A stretch of 33,993 nt of DNA from positions 1-33,993 of the forward strand of contig CAMWYM010000023.1 of NCBI GenBank assembly GCA_947178475.1, written 5' to 3'. This document shows positions 26,160 to 33,993 of the stretch, piece after piece (within the stretch, counting starts at the first letter, position 1; each line of letters starts with the position of its first letter). This DNA comes from an uncultured Clostridium sp. (GTDB lineage Bacteria > Bacillota > Clostridia > Lachnospirales > Lachnospiraceae). The position numbers and the translations under genes were made by a program. The notes below the pieces were generated by a model. It worked only from the letters and a program-made list of their open reading frames with translations. It made no database searches and had not been told where the DNA came from.

Positions 26160-27404
26160 ATGGCACAGCTTGGTGAATATATCAAAATGGCATTAAAGAA
26201 TATTGCTGCCAATAAGGGCCGGACACTGCTTACGATGCTTGGAATTATCATTGGTATTTCCTCTGTTATACTGATTGTATCAGTTGGCAATGGCGCCACG
26301 GATATGATTGCCACGGAGCTTGGCAGTCTGGGAAAGGGTCAGATTTTTTTTATGCTGAACCAGTATGATTTGAAATATTGTATTACAGAGGAGGAGTTAG
26401 AGTATATACGCAGCATGGAAGGTGTAAAGGCGGTTGCAACCCAGTCATATTTGGATGGGACAACCAGTACGAAACGGGATGACTTCAAGGTGAGTCTTGT
26501 GGCGGTGGATCCAGACGGTTTTGCGTTTATGGATAATAGTGGCTATGTGAAGGGCGGCGAGTATACCAGAGCCCAGGCAGAGGAGGGAAAACAGGTCTGT
26601 GTTATCGATGAGGATGATGCGATGAAGCTGTTTGGCTCCACGAATGTGGTTGGGATGGATTTGGATATTACAGTAAATGCATGGGGACAGGATATAACAC
26701 TGACAGTTGTGGGTGTTTTGGCATCCGAGAAAAATAATACAATGGTGGAGTCATTAAATGCCGACCCTTCTGTTCAGGTGATTATGCCGCCGGAGGCATT
26801 TACAAGGGCGATTGGATATAATCTGAATGAAGATATCACAAATTTTTATCTCTTAAAGGAAGACGATGCGGATGGAAAGCAGCTATGTCAGGATGTCGTT
26901 GACTATCTGGAAACAAGGCATCACTGCAAGGGACAGAATGTTTACTATTATGAAAGCTTTGACGATGTTATGGCAACGATTAATCAGGTGATGAAGCTGA
27001 TTACGATTTTTGTTGCATTTGTCGCTTCTGTGTCTTTGCTGGTTGGTGGAATCGGAGTAATGAATATTATGCTGGTATCAGTGACGGAGCGTACGAGAGA
27101 GATTGGAATCAGAAAGGCACTTGGTGCAAAAACCGGCTCCATCACCGTGCAGTTTTTGGCAGAGTCTGCATTTATCACCCTGATTGGGGGTGTTATCGGA
27201 ATTATCATGGGCGTGCTGGGGGCAGGGCTTATTGCAGCAGTGATCAGCATGGCAGTGCCTGCAATGAAATTTTCACCGGCATTAAGTGCAGGAACGGTAC
27301 TTAGCGCAGCACTATTCTCATCAGGTGTTGGTATTTTATTCGGCGTTTATCCGGCAAGAAAGGCTGCAAAATTAAGCCCGATTGAGGCACTGAGGAGAAA
27401 CTAA
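26160..27404 (+). CDS. MacB/FtsX-type ABC permease
   Basis: Has 414 residues. TM1 is at about 20-43 (RTLLTMLGIIIGISSVILIVSVG), followed by a large extracytoplasmic MacB_PCD domain (about 45-265). Three TM helices follow, the first beginning near 275, with the FtsX signature ERTREIGIRKALGAKTGSI. The usual end PARKAAKLSPIEALRRN is present, so it is full length. AGGAGG overlaps the adaptor stop. The TAA stop (27402-27404) is part of a 9-bp duplication made by the insertion that follows, so the insertion left the protein intact. Confidence 0.95.
   Translation: MAQLGEYIKMALKNIAANKGRTLLTMLGIIIGISSVILIVSVGNGATDMIATELGSLGKGQIFFMLNQYDLKYCITEEELEYIRSMEGVKAVATQSYLDGTTSTKRDDFKVSLVAVDPDGFAFMDNSGYVKGGEYTRAQAEEGKQVCVIDEDDAMKLFGSTNVVGMDLDITVNAWGQDITLTVVGVLASEKNNTMVESLNADPSVQVIMPPEAFTRAIGYNLNEDITNFYLLKEDDADGKQLCQDVVDYLETRHHCKGQNVYYYESFDDVMATINQVMKLITIFVAFVASVSLLVGGIGVMNIMLVSVTERTREIGIRKALGAKTGSITVQFLAESAFITLIGGVIGIIMGVLGAGLIAAVISMAVPAMKFSPALSAGTVLSAALFSSGVGILFGVYPARKAAKLSPIEALRRN
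27396..27404 (+). repeat. Left target-site duplication of the MITE-like element
   Basis: AGAAACTAA here is repeated directly at 27669-27677, exactly flanking the inverted-repeat element. It contains the permease stop codon TAA. Confidence 0.8.
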
Positions 27405-27668
27405 ACTAGGTAATTGCGAAACTCTCTATTTTCAAAACCTAGTTGTGCAATATAGACAATATCATAAGCAAGGTGCTTTGGAGCCGCCGGTGCTTAGCGA
27501 GGTTTTTTCGAGCTTAGCACCGTTGCGAGCGACAAGCAGCGCAATGCCTGAATACTTAGCGAGGCTTGCCGAGCTTAGTAGAAAGGTATGCCTTGTGCTC
27601 GTGCCTGCGTTGATTTGTCTATATTATACAACGGACGTTAACGAAAACAGAGTTTCGCAATTACCTAG
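27405..27668 (+). mobile_element. MITE-like non-coding element with terminal inverted repeats
   Basis: About 264 bp. The tips are perfect 20-bp inverted repeats (27406-27425 and 27649-27668, beginning CTAGGTAATTGCGAAACTCT). A second inverted block, ATATAGACAA, lies at 27450-27459 and 27615-27624. The core has two similar hairpins, 27489-27521 and 27553-27580, each built of CTTAGCGAGG...CGAGCTTAG with a T-T mismatch in the stem. A 9-bp direct repeat AGAAACTAA flanks it. There is no credible transposase gene, so mobilisation in trans is likely. One arm recurs at 7174-7231. It lies between converging genes and may also end both transcripts. Confidence 0.85.
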
Positions 27669-27677
27669 AGAAACTAA
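27669..27677 (+). repeat. Right target-site duplication of the MITE-like element
   Basis: AGAAACTAA, identical to 27396-27404. It supports transposition with a 9-bp staggered cut. Confidence 0.8.
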
Positions 27678-27691
27678 TGAAGAAAGAACCT

Positions 27692-28786
27692 TTAGCTGTA
27701 TTGCCGGGGGAGACTGCTGTCCACGTAAATGGGATTGACCGGAATGAAAACGGTATCTCCGATAGTAAGCTTGGTGCCGGTGATGTCAATTATTGTGGAG
27801 TTCATGCCGATTTTTCCCAGAATAGGGAGAGGTTTTTCTCCGTTATAGGCATACAGCTTTTTTGGAAAAAGTATGCTTTTCAGCATACGGAAGATATATC
27901 CCGGCAGATGGGTCAGACCCGGACAGCTATTGTATCGTCTTGTGCCTAACCCGTGTGCGTAGCCGACTGAAATGACAGCAATTGTGGTCTGCCTTGACGT
28001 GATATAGGTATGTCCATAGCCCAGACCTGTGCCGGGAGGAAGCACCCGGATATCCTGAATGGGAGCCTGTAATTGTCCTACCGGCTTATAGCCCAGATGG
28101 TCAGGAAAGGGCAGTCTGCCAAGGAAAGCCGAACCGATGCGAACCGCATCCAATTTTGCCTCCGGATAGCGGAGGAGTGCACAAGAGGCGGCTATATGCC
28201 GAAAACCGGTAAACACATTTGCCTGTTCTATTTCATCACAAAGGGAGGTGAAGCGTTCAAGCTGTCTGACAGTATGAACGGATTTTTTACAGGAGGCCGC
28301 ATAAAAATGTGAATAGATTCCAGTTACACAAAGATGTTTCATTTGGTTAATTGTGTAAATGATGTCTCTTTTTTCGTTATCTGTGAAACCGTAGCGGCCA
28401 AGACCGGTATCTACACAGATTTGACATCTTGCATATATATTCAGTTCAGCAGCAGTTTGTTCTGCGATTTCCCCGCATTCGCAAGAAGTTATGGAAAGAA
28501 TTAGGTATTGGTTCAGTGCTGTTATAATATCCTCCTTCTGATAAAGGGGAGAGAGCATAAGAATGTCACAGTGGATTCCTGAATTTCGAAGTTTTACCGC
28601 ATCTTCAAGCTCTGTTACTGCCAATGTCTCAATTCCCGATTCAACCAATATCCGGGCAAAGGAGCAAAGCCCCAGTCCATAGCCGTTTCCTTTGACTACA
28701 CCGATTATGTGTGCTTCTCCGGAAAGGCTTTTTGTAATGGCAATATTATTCTTTAGTACATCTTTATCAATAAAAAGAGTTGGCAT
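27692..28786 (-). CDS. alr: Alanine racemase family protein, variant C-terminus
   Basis: A PLP fold-type III racemase making D-alanine for peptidoglycan in its usual role. Has 364 residues. The PLP Lys is in GVVKGNGYGLG (about residue 33; usually VVKANAYG). VDTGLGRYGF, HFYAASC, RIGSAFLG, the catalytic Tyr in GTGLGYGHTYIT, SVGYAHGLG and GKIGMNSTIID are all present. The barrel-to-C-domain part has an extra PGYIFRMLKSILFPKKLY segment. After GDTVFIPVN the usual GTINYE-type stretch is missing, and the chain closes with SSLPRQYS. A different amino acid specificity is possible. AGGAGA lies 7 nt before the ATG. Confidence 0.85.
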   Translation of the reverse strand: MPTLFIDKDVLKNNIAITKSLSGEAHIIGVVKGNGYGLGLCSFARILVESGIETLAVTELEDAVKLRNSGIHCDILMLSPLYQKEDIITALNQYLILSITSCECGEIAEQTAAELNIYARCQICVDTGLGRYGFTDNEKRDIIYTINQMKHLCVTGIYSHFYAASCKKSVHTVRQLERFTSLCDEIEQANVFTGFRHIAASCALLRYPEAKLDAVRIGSAFLGRLPFPDHLGYKPVGQLQAPIQDIRVLPPGTGLGYGHTYITSRQTTIAVISVGYAHGLGTRRYNSCPGLTHLPGYIFRMLKSILFPKKLYAYNGEKPLPILGKIGMNSTIIDITGTKLTIGDTVFIPVNPIYVDSSLPRQYS

Positions 28787-28803
28787 AATACTATCTCCTG
28801 TGA

Positions 28804-28825
28804 TATCGCTATTGATGAAGCGATA
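28804..28825 (-). promoter_or_regulatory. Inverted repeat in the leader of the racemase gene
   Basis: TATCGCT (28804-28810) and AGCGATA (28819-28825) with an 8-nt loop, a few bases upstream of the racemase ribosome site. It could be an operator or an RNA hairpin that hides the ribosome site; no further support. Confidence 0.4.
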
Positions 28826-28934
28826 AATATATTGTGCCTTGAGAATAGAAAAGCAATGTATAAAAAGTGTAATCGAAATGTATCATAGATGTAACTAATG
28901 CTGAAAACATTGGAAAAACTTTTTGAAAAATCCC

Positions 28935-28963
28935 TTGACACTAGTAATTGATATGGCTATAAT
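28935..28963 (+). promoter_or_regulatory. Strong promoter of the str operon
   Basis: TTGACA (28935-28940), 17-nt spacer, TATAAT (28958-28963): a perfect sigma-A consensus. It lies 64 nt before the rpsL start and drives rpsL, rpsG and fusA. It is the strongest promoter by sequence in the window. Confidence 0.93.
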
Positions 28964-29027
28964 GACAAAGTGTGCGTAGATTATTGGTCTTCGTGCGCCC
29001 AAATATTACAAACAGGAGGTGAAAAAC

Positions 29028-29447
29028 ATGCCAACTTTTAACCAGTTAGTTCGTAAGGGAAGACAGACTGTAGAGAAAAAGTCTACTGCACCGGCTCTTC
29101 AGAAAAGCTACAACTCTTTAAAGAAGAAACCGACAGACTCAGCTTCTCCACAGAAGCGTGGTGTTTGTACTGCAGTTAAGACAGCTACACCTAAGAAACC
29201 GAACTCAGCTCTTAGAAAGATAGCCAGAGTACGTTTATCTAACGGTATCGAAGTTACCAGCTATATCCCGGGTGAAGGACATAACCTTCAGGAGCATAGT
29301 GTTGTTTTAATCCGTGGCGGCAGGGTAAAGGACTTACCGGGTACCAGATATCACATTATCCGTGGTACTTTGGATACAGCAGGCGTAGCAAAGAGACGTC
29401 AGGCTCGTTCTAAGTACGGCGCAAAGCGGCCTAAGGATTCAAAATAA
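29028..29447 (+). CDS. rpsL: 30S ribosomal protein S12
   Basis: S12 sits in the decoding centre and controls fidelity; changes at conserved lysines give streptomycin resistance in other bacteria. Has 139 residues, starting [13 protein letters not shown]. The conserved segments [20 protein letters not shown] and [18 protein letters not shown] carry unaltered lysines. The ATG at 29028 was chosen over an in-frame GTG at 29019, which lies within the AGGAGG site itself (29014-29019). First gene of the str operon. Confidence 0.98.
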   Translation: MPTFNQLVRKGRQTVEKKSTAPALQKSYNSLKKKPTDSASPQKRGVCTAVKTATPKKPNSALRKIARVRLSNGIEVTSYIPGEGHNLQEHSVVLIRGGRVKDLPGTRYHIIRGTLDTAGVAKRRQARSKYGAKRPKDSK

Positions 29448-29552
29448 TGAACAGACGGCAGTCTATGTGAATTCAGGTAGCAGTAAGTCAAAATAATAGT
29501 GCTGGTAAAGGCAATGTTTTTCATGAATTTATTTTATAGAAAGATATGCAAC

Positions 29553-29604
29553 ACCTGCACGAACAGGTTCCCCAAGCGAATCCCAAAGGATTACCAAGCG
29601 GAAC
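29553..29604 (+). promoter_or_regulatory. Structured rpsL-rpsG intercistronic element (candidate S7 site)
   Basis: The 220-nt gap contains ACCTG/CAGGT (29553-29557 with 29564-29568) and an overlapping, mutually exclusive structure: outer GTTCC/GGAAC (29567-29571 with 29600-29604), inner AATCC/GGATT (29579-29583 with 29588-29592). CCAAGCG occurs twice (29572-29578 and 29594-29600), forming the two sides of the internal loop. In E. coli S7 represses its own synthesis from this same intercistron. A comparable switch here is inference. Confidence 0.5.
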
Positions 29605-29652
29605 ATGAGTACCTTTAAATCGATTGAATATCGGTTTTATCGAAAATAATAA

Positions 29653-30138
<486 letters not shown>

Positions 30139-30229
30139 GCGTTGAACACTTGGCGAAATCGAACAGAGTGAAGATTGAGTTTAGTGTGTAAAGGCAAAGT
30201 GCATTTACAAAATTAAGGAGGAAATAACC

Positions 30230-32350
30230 TTGGCTGGAAGAGAATATCCATTAGAGAGAACCAGAAATATCGGTATTATGGCTCATATTGATGCAGGTAA
30301 GACAACACTTACAGAGCGTATCTTATATTATACCGGTGTTAATTATAAGATTGGTGATACTCATGAGGGTACTGCTACCATGGACTGGATGGATCAGGAG
30401 CAGGAAAGAGGTATCACAATCACTTCTGCAGCTACAACCTGTCACTGGACAGAGCAGGAGAATTGTAAAGCTAAGCCGGGTGCCTTGGAGCATCGTATCA
30501 ACATCATTGATACTCCCGGACACGTAGACTTTACAGTGGAAGTTGAGCGTTCCCTTCGCGTACTTGATGGCGCTGTTGGTGTATTCTGTGCAAAGGGTGG
30601 TGTTGAGCCTCAGTCAGAGAACGTATGGCGTCAGGCTGATACCTACAATGTGCCGAGAATGGCATTCATCAATAAGATGGACATTTTAGGTGCTAATTTC
30701 TTTGGCGCAGTAGACCAGATCAGAACAAGATTAGGTAAGAACGCTATCGTGACTCAGTTGCCAATTGGTAAAGAGGACGATTTTAAAGGAATAATTGATT
30801 TGTTTGAGATGAAGGCATATATCTATAATGATGAAAAGGGTGATGATATTTCTATCGTTGATATCCCTGATGACATGAAGGATGATGCAGAGCTTTATCG
30901 TACAGAATTAGTTGAAAAAATCTGCGAGTTAGATGATGATTTGATGATGCAGTATTTAGAGGGTGAGGAGCCTTCTATGGAAGAGTTGAAGGCAGCCTTA
31001 AGAAAGGGCACCTGCAACTGTGAGGCAGTTCCGGTTTGCTGTGGTTCTGCTTACAGAAATAAGGGCGTACAGAAGCTTCTTGATTCTATTTTAGCATTTA
31101 TGCCGGCTCCTACGGACATTCCGGATATTAAGGGTGTTGACGAGGACGGTAATGAAATAGTAAGACATTCGTCAGATGAGGAGCCTTTCTCCGCACTGGC
31201 ATTTAAGATTATGGCTGATCCATTCGTTGGTAAGCTGGCATTCTTTAGAGTTTACTCAGGTACATTGAATGCAGGTTCTTATGTATTGAATGCTACAAAA
31301 GGAAAGAAGGAGCGTGTAGGACGTATCTTACAGATGCATGCTAATAAGAGAGAAGAATTGGAAAAGGTGTATTCGGGAGATATCGCTGCTGCTGTTGGAT
31401 TTAAGCTGACAACAACCGGTGATACAATCTGTGATGAACAGCACCCTGTAATTCTTGAGTCTATGGAATTCCCAGAGCCGGTTATTGAGCTTGCTATTGA
31501 GCCTAAGACAAAGGCTGGTCAGGGTAAGCTGGGTGAGGCTTTGGCAAAGCTTGCTGAAGAGGATCCTACATTTAAGCAGCATACGAATCCAGAGACAGGA
31601 CAGACGATTATTGCCGGTATGGGTGAGCTTCACCTGGAGATTATCGTTGACCGTCTTCTTCGTGAGTATAAGGTAGAGGCAAATGTTGGTGCACCGCAGG
31701 TTGCATATAAGGAGACATTTACCAAGCCGGTTGATGTAGAGAGCAAATATGCGAAGCAGTCAGGTGGTCGTGGTCAGTACGGTCACTGTAAGGTTCGTTT
31801 TGAGCCGATGGACGCAAACGGTGAGGAGCTGTTTAAGTTTGACTCAGAGGTTGTCGGTGGAGCGATTCCTAAGGAATATATTCCAGCAATCGGTGAGGGT
31901 ATAGAGGAAGCTACTAAAGCAGGTATTCTGGCTGGCTTCCCGGTAGTTGGTGTTCATGCTACTGTTTATGATGGTTCTTACCATGAAGTGGACTCCAGCG
32001 AAATGGCATTCCATATCGCAGGTTCTATGGCATTTAAGGATGCTATGGCAAAGGCTTCACCGGTATTGCTTGAGCCGATTATGAGAGTAGAGGTTACCAT
32101 GCCTGAGGAATACATGGGAGATGTAATTGGTGATATCAATTCACGACGTGGACGTATTGAAGGTATGGAGGATATAGGCGGTGGTAAGATGGTTAAGGCA
32201 TATGTACCGCTTGCTGAAATGTTTGGTTACTCAACAGATTTGCGTTCTAAGACACAGGGACGCGGTAACTATTCAATGTTCTTTGATAAATATGAGCCGG
32301 CACCGAAGTCTGTTCAGGAGAAGGTTGTAAGTACAAAGAAGGGTAACTAA
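30230..32350 (+). CDS. fusA: Elongation factor G
   Basis: GTPase that drives ribosomal translocation and, with RRF, recycling. Has 706 residues. GTPase motifs: AHIDAGKTT (P-loop), the switch region [18 protein letters not shown] and NKMD. Domains II-V follow, with the domain IV segment GRGQYGHCK and the C-terminal SRRGRIEGM and [11 protein letters not shown]. The start is an unusual TTG, placed by AGGAGGAAA 9 nt upstream and giving the family N-terminus [19 protein letters not shown]. It lies between rpsG and tuf in the canonical order. Confidence 0.98.
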   Translation: MAGREYPLERTRNIGIMAHIDAGKTTLTERILYYTGVNYKIGDTHEGTATMDWMDQEQERGITITSAATTCHWTEQENCKAKPGALEHRINIIDTPGHVDFTVEVERSLRVLDGAVGVFCAKGGVEPQSENVWRQADTYNVPRMAFINKMDILGANFFGAVDQIRTRLGKNAIVTQLPIGKEDDFKGIIDLFEMKAYIYNDEKGDDISIVDIPDDMKDDAELYRTELVEKICELDDDLMMQYLEGEEPSMEELKAALRKGTCNCEAVPVCCGSAYRNKGVQKLLDSILAFMPAPTDIPDIKGVDEDGNEIVRHSSDEEPFSALAFKIMADPFVGKLAFFRVYSGTLNAGSYVLNATKGKKERVGRILQMHANKREELEKVYSGDIAAAVGFKLTTTGDTICDEQHPVILESMEFPEPVIELAIEPKTKAGQGKLGEALAKLAEEDPTFKQHTNPETGQTIIAGMGELHLEIIVDRLLREYKVEANVGAPQVAYKETFTKPVDVESKYAKQSGGRGQYGHCKVRFEPMDANGEELFKFDSEVVGGAIPKEYIPAIGEGIEEATKAGILAGFPVVGVHATVYDGSYHEVDSSEMAFHIAGSMAFKDAMAKASPVLLEPIMRVEVTMPEEYMGDVIGDINSRRGRIEGMEDIGGGKMVKAYVPLAEMFGYSTDLRSKTQGRGNYSMFFDKYEPAPKSVQEKVVSTKKGN

Positions 32351-32416
32351 TTTAAATCAGCCGGTGAATGAACGGTAACAAAAACACCGAGATTGAGAAA
32401 TCCGGCAAGAAAACAC

Positions 32417-32445
32417 TTGAAAATATTGGATGTTTCTAATATAAT
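32417..32445 (+). promoter_or_regulatory. Internal promoter of tuf
   Basis: TTGAAA (32417-32422), 17 nt, TATAAT (32440-32445), 54 nt before the tuf ATG. A dyad AATCAG/CTGATT (32443-32448 with 32455-32460) overlaps the -10 and the likely start point. It gives extra tuf transcription beyond the str operon promoter, as expected for the most abundant cell protein. Confidence 0.75.
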
Positions 32446-32499
32446 CAGTAATAGCTGATTAAAAAGCCCAAAGAGGCGTATTTTAAGGAGGAAATTAAA

Positions 32500-33687
32500 A
32501 TGTCAAAAGCAAAGTTTGAAAGAACTAAACCACATTGCAACATTGGTACAATCGGACACGTTGATCATGGTAAAACTACTTTAACAGCAGCTATCACAAA
32601 GACTCTTCACGAGAGATTAGGTACTGGTGAAGCTGTTGCATTCGAGAATATTGATAAGGCTCCAGAAGAGAGAGAAAGAGGTATCACCATTTCTACTGCT
32701 CACGTTGAGTATGAGACAGAGAAGAGACATTATGCACACGTAGACTGCCCAGGACATGCTGACTACGTTAAGAACATGATTACTGGTGCTGCTCAGATGG
32801 ATGGAGCTATCCTTGTTGTAGCTGCTACTGACGGTGTTATGGCTCAGACAAAGGAGCATATCTTATTGTCTCGTCAGGTAGGTGTACCTTACATCGTAGT
32901 ATTCTTAAATAAGTGCGATATGGTAGATGACGAAGAGTTAATCGAATTGGTAGAGATGGAAGTAACAGAGCAGTTAGAGGAGTATGAATTCTCTGATTGT
33001 CCAATCGTTAAGGGTTCTGCTCTTAAGGCTTTAGAGGATCCTTCAAGCGAGTGGGGAGATAAGATTTTAGAGTTAATGAGTACTGTAGATGATTATATTC
33101 CGGATCCACAGCGTGCAACTGACCAGCCATTCCTGATGCCTGTAGAGGATGTATTTACAATTACAGGTCGTGGTACTGTTGCTACTGGTAGAGTAGAGCG
33201 TGGTGTATTACACTTGAATGATGAAGTAGAAATCATTGGTGTTAAGGAAGAGACACAGAAGACTGTTGTAACTGGTATCGAGATGTTCCGTAAGCTGTTA
33301 GACGAGGCTCAGGCTGGTGATAACATTGGTGCATTACTTCGTGGTATCCAGAGAACAGATATCGTTCGTGGACAGGTTGTAGCTAAGCCAGGTACAGTTA
33401 AGTGCCACAAGAAGTTTACAGCTCAGGTTTACGTTTTGACAAAGGACGAGGGTGGTCGCCATACACCATTCTTCAACAACTATCGTCCACAGTTCTATTT
33501 CAGAACAACAGACGTAACTGGTGTTTGCGAGTTGCCGGCTGGTACAGAGATGTGTATGCCTGGTGATAACGTAGAGATGACTATCGAGTTGATTCATCCA
33601 GTAGCTATGGAGCAGGGTCTTACATTCGCTATCCGTGAGGGTGGACGTACAGTAGGTTCTGGTCGTGTGGCTTCTATCATTGAGTAA
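32500..33687 (+). CDS. tuf: Elongation factor Tu
   Basis: Delivers aminoacyl-tRNA to the ribosome as a GTP complex. The 395-residue length is normal. GTPase motifs [22 protein letters not shown] (switch I), [16 protein letters not shown] and the GSALKAL G5 motif are present, then domains II ([13 protein letters not shown]) and III ([14 protein letters not shown] and the C-terminal [12 protein letters not shown]). Codon use is visibly biased towards a few preferred codons, as usual for highly expressed genes. It has its own promoter and is followed by a strong terminator. Confidence 0.99.
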   Translation: MSKAKFERTKPHCNIGTIGHVDHGKTTLTAAITKTLHERLGTGEAVAFENIDKAPEERERGITISTAHVEYETEKRHYAHVDCPGHADYVKNMITGAAQMDGAILVVAATDGVMAQTKEHILLSRQVGVPYIVVFLNKCDMVDDEELIELVEMEVTEQLEEYEFSDCPIVKGSALKALEDPSSEWGDKILELMSTVDDYIPDPQRATDQPFLMPVEDVFTITGRGTVATGRVERGVLHLNDEVEIIGVKEETQKTVVTGIEMFRKLLDEAQAGDNIGALLRGIQRTDIVRGQVVAKPGTVKCHKKFTAQVYVLTKDEGGRHTPFFNNYRPQFYFRTTDVTGVCELPAGTEMCMPGDNVEMTIELIHPVAMEQGLTFAIREGGRTVGSGRVASIIE

Positions 33688-33720
33688 TATAAACTAATAA
33701 GGTTAAACACTAATTTTATG

Positions 33721-33751
33721 GGGCTTTCCGAGAAATCGGAGAGCCCTTTTT
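33721..33751 (+). terminator. Rho-independent terminator of tuf / str operon
   Basis: Stem GGGCT-T-TCCGA / TCGGA-G-AGCCC (11 bp with one T-G pair) closed by a GAAA tetraloop, followed by TTTTT. It lies 33 nt after the tuf stop. Confidence 0.95.
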
Positions 33752-33775
33752 ACGTCCTGAAATAGGTGGAAAGGC

Positions 33776-33819
33776 TTGACAAAAGATGATTATATGATAA
33801 ACTTAACAGTGTTAAGTTT
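33776..33819 (+). promoter_or_regulatory. Promoter and palindromic operator of the TetR-type gene
   Basis: TTGACA (33776-33781), 16 nt, TAAACT (33798-33803). A dyad with 9-bp arms, AAACTTAAC/GTTAAGTTT (33799-33807 with 33811-33819) around a 3-nt centre, covers the -10 and start region. This is a typical arrangement for TetR autorepression. Confidence 0.75.
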
Positions 33820-33829
33820 GGAGGCTGAG

Positions 33830-33993
33830 ATGGATAAAAAATATCATCATGGAGATTTAAAGATTCAATTAATAAAGACTGGCTTGCATATGATACAAGA
33901 GGATGGAATTAATAAGTTGTCTTTAAGAAAATTGGCGAAGTTGTGTAATGTCAGCGAAGCTGCGCCTTATAGTCATTTTAAAAATAAGGGCGA
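33830..33993 (+). CDS. TetR-family transcriptional regulator, N-terminal part (3' end outside window)
   Basis: 54 residues are visible, starting MDKKYHHGDLKIQLIKTG, a common beginning for this family. The HTH segment GINKLSLRKLAKLCNVSEAAPYSHFKNK is read here as helices 2-3. Its pattern, an ALA-like helix, then VS-x(4)-Y-x-HF, marks the TetR DNA-binding domain. GGAGG (33820-33824) precedes the ATG. The upstream dyad suggests it represses its own promoter. The ligand domain is beyond the window, so target genes and inducer cannot be judged. Confidence 0.9.
   Translation, partial: MDKKYHHGDLKIQLIKTGLHMIQEDGINKLSLRKLAKLCNVSEAAPYSHFKNKG

Noticed and set aside
27445-27738. 97-residue open frame running through the MITE-like element
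   Set aside because: It spans the inverted repeat tip, has no ribosome site and overlaps the end of the racemase gene; the composition is that of a repeat, not a protein.

Overview
The window reads as a chromosomal segment of a Gram-positive anaerobe of the class Clostridia, most likely family Lachnospiraceae. The reasons are strong AGGAGG ribosome sites, a four-cysteine (zinc-type) adenylate kinase, an enlarged L17 protein, and a pair of proteins I recognise as the DUF5717/DUF5716 type, which I know mainly from Lachnospiraceae genomes. A GH9 cellulase lipoprotein suggests a plant-fibre environment such as gut or rumen. The family assignment is inference; no rRNA is present.

Layout. (1) 1-6237: distal spc/alpha ribosomal operon on the plus strand: secY (5' end outside the window), adk, map, infA, rpmJ, rpsM, rpsK, rpsD, rpoA, rplQ, then a strong terminator. 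Several gaps hold stable hairpins without U-tracts, including a four-hairpin leader before rpsM. (2) 6243-9724, minus strand: uppP (cell-wall lipid carrier recycling), a membrane-anchored class A beta-lactamase-fold protein with wall-binding repeats, and a PLP aminotransferase. (3) 9849-21952, plus strand: a tightly packed nine-gene run. It holds a 1190-residue solenoid-like protein, a degenerate Hsp70/actin-fold protein, a TPR-like protein, a two-TM coiled-coil protein, a small orphan, RNase H, a GH9 lipoprotein, exonuclease III and endonuclease IV. The first four or five genes are the best candidate here for an undescribed cellular system. (4) 21961-27404: a PadR regulator with twin operators and its membrane partner, then a MacAB-like export operon (ATPase, adaptor, permease) with its own promoter and response-regulator-like direct repeats. 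(5) 27405-27668: a non-coding, MITE-like element with 20-bp perfect terminal inverted repeats and a 9-bp target duplication that contains the permease stop codon. One arm of the same repeat is found 20 kb away at 7174-7231. (6) 27692-28786, minus strand: an alanine-racemase-family gene. (7) 28935-33751: the str operon (rpsL, rpsG, fusA, tuf) with a consensus promoter, a structured rpsL-rpsG intercistron, an internal tuf promoter and a terminator. (8) 33776-end: a TetR-type regulator, cut by the window edge, with a palindromic operator over its promoter.

No gene-free stretch exceeds 300 bases. I saw no rRNA, tRNA, CRISPR array or full insertion sequence.
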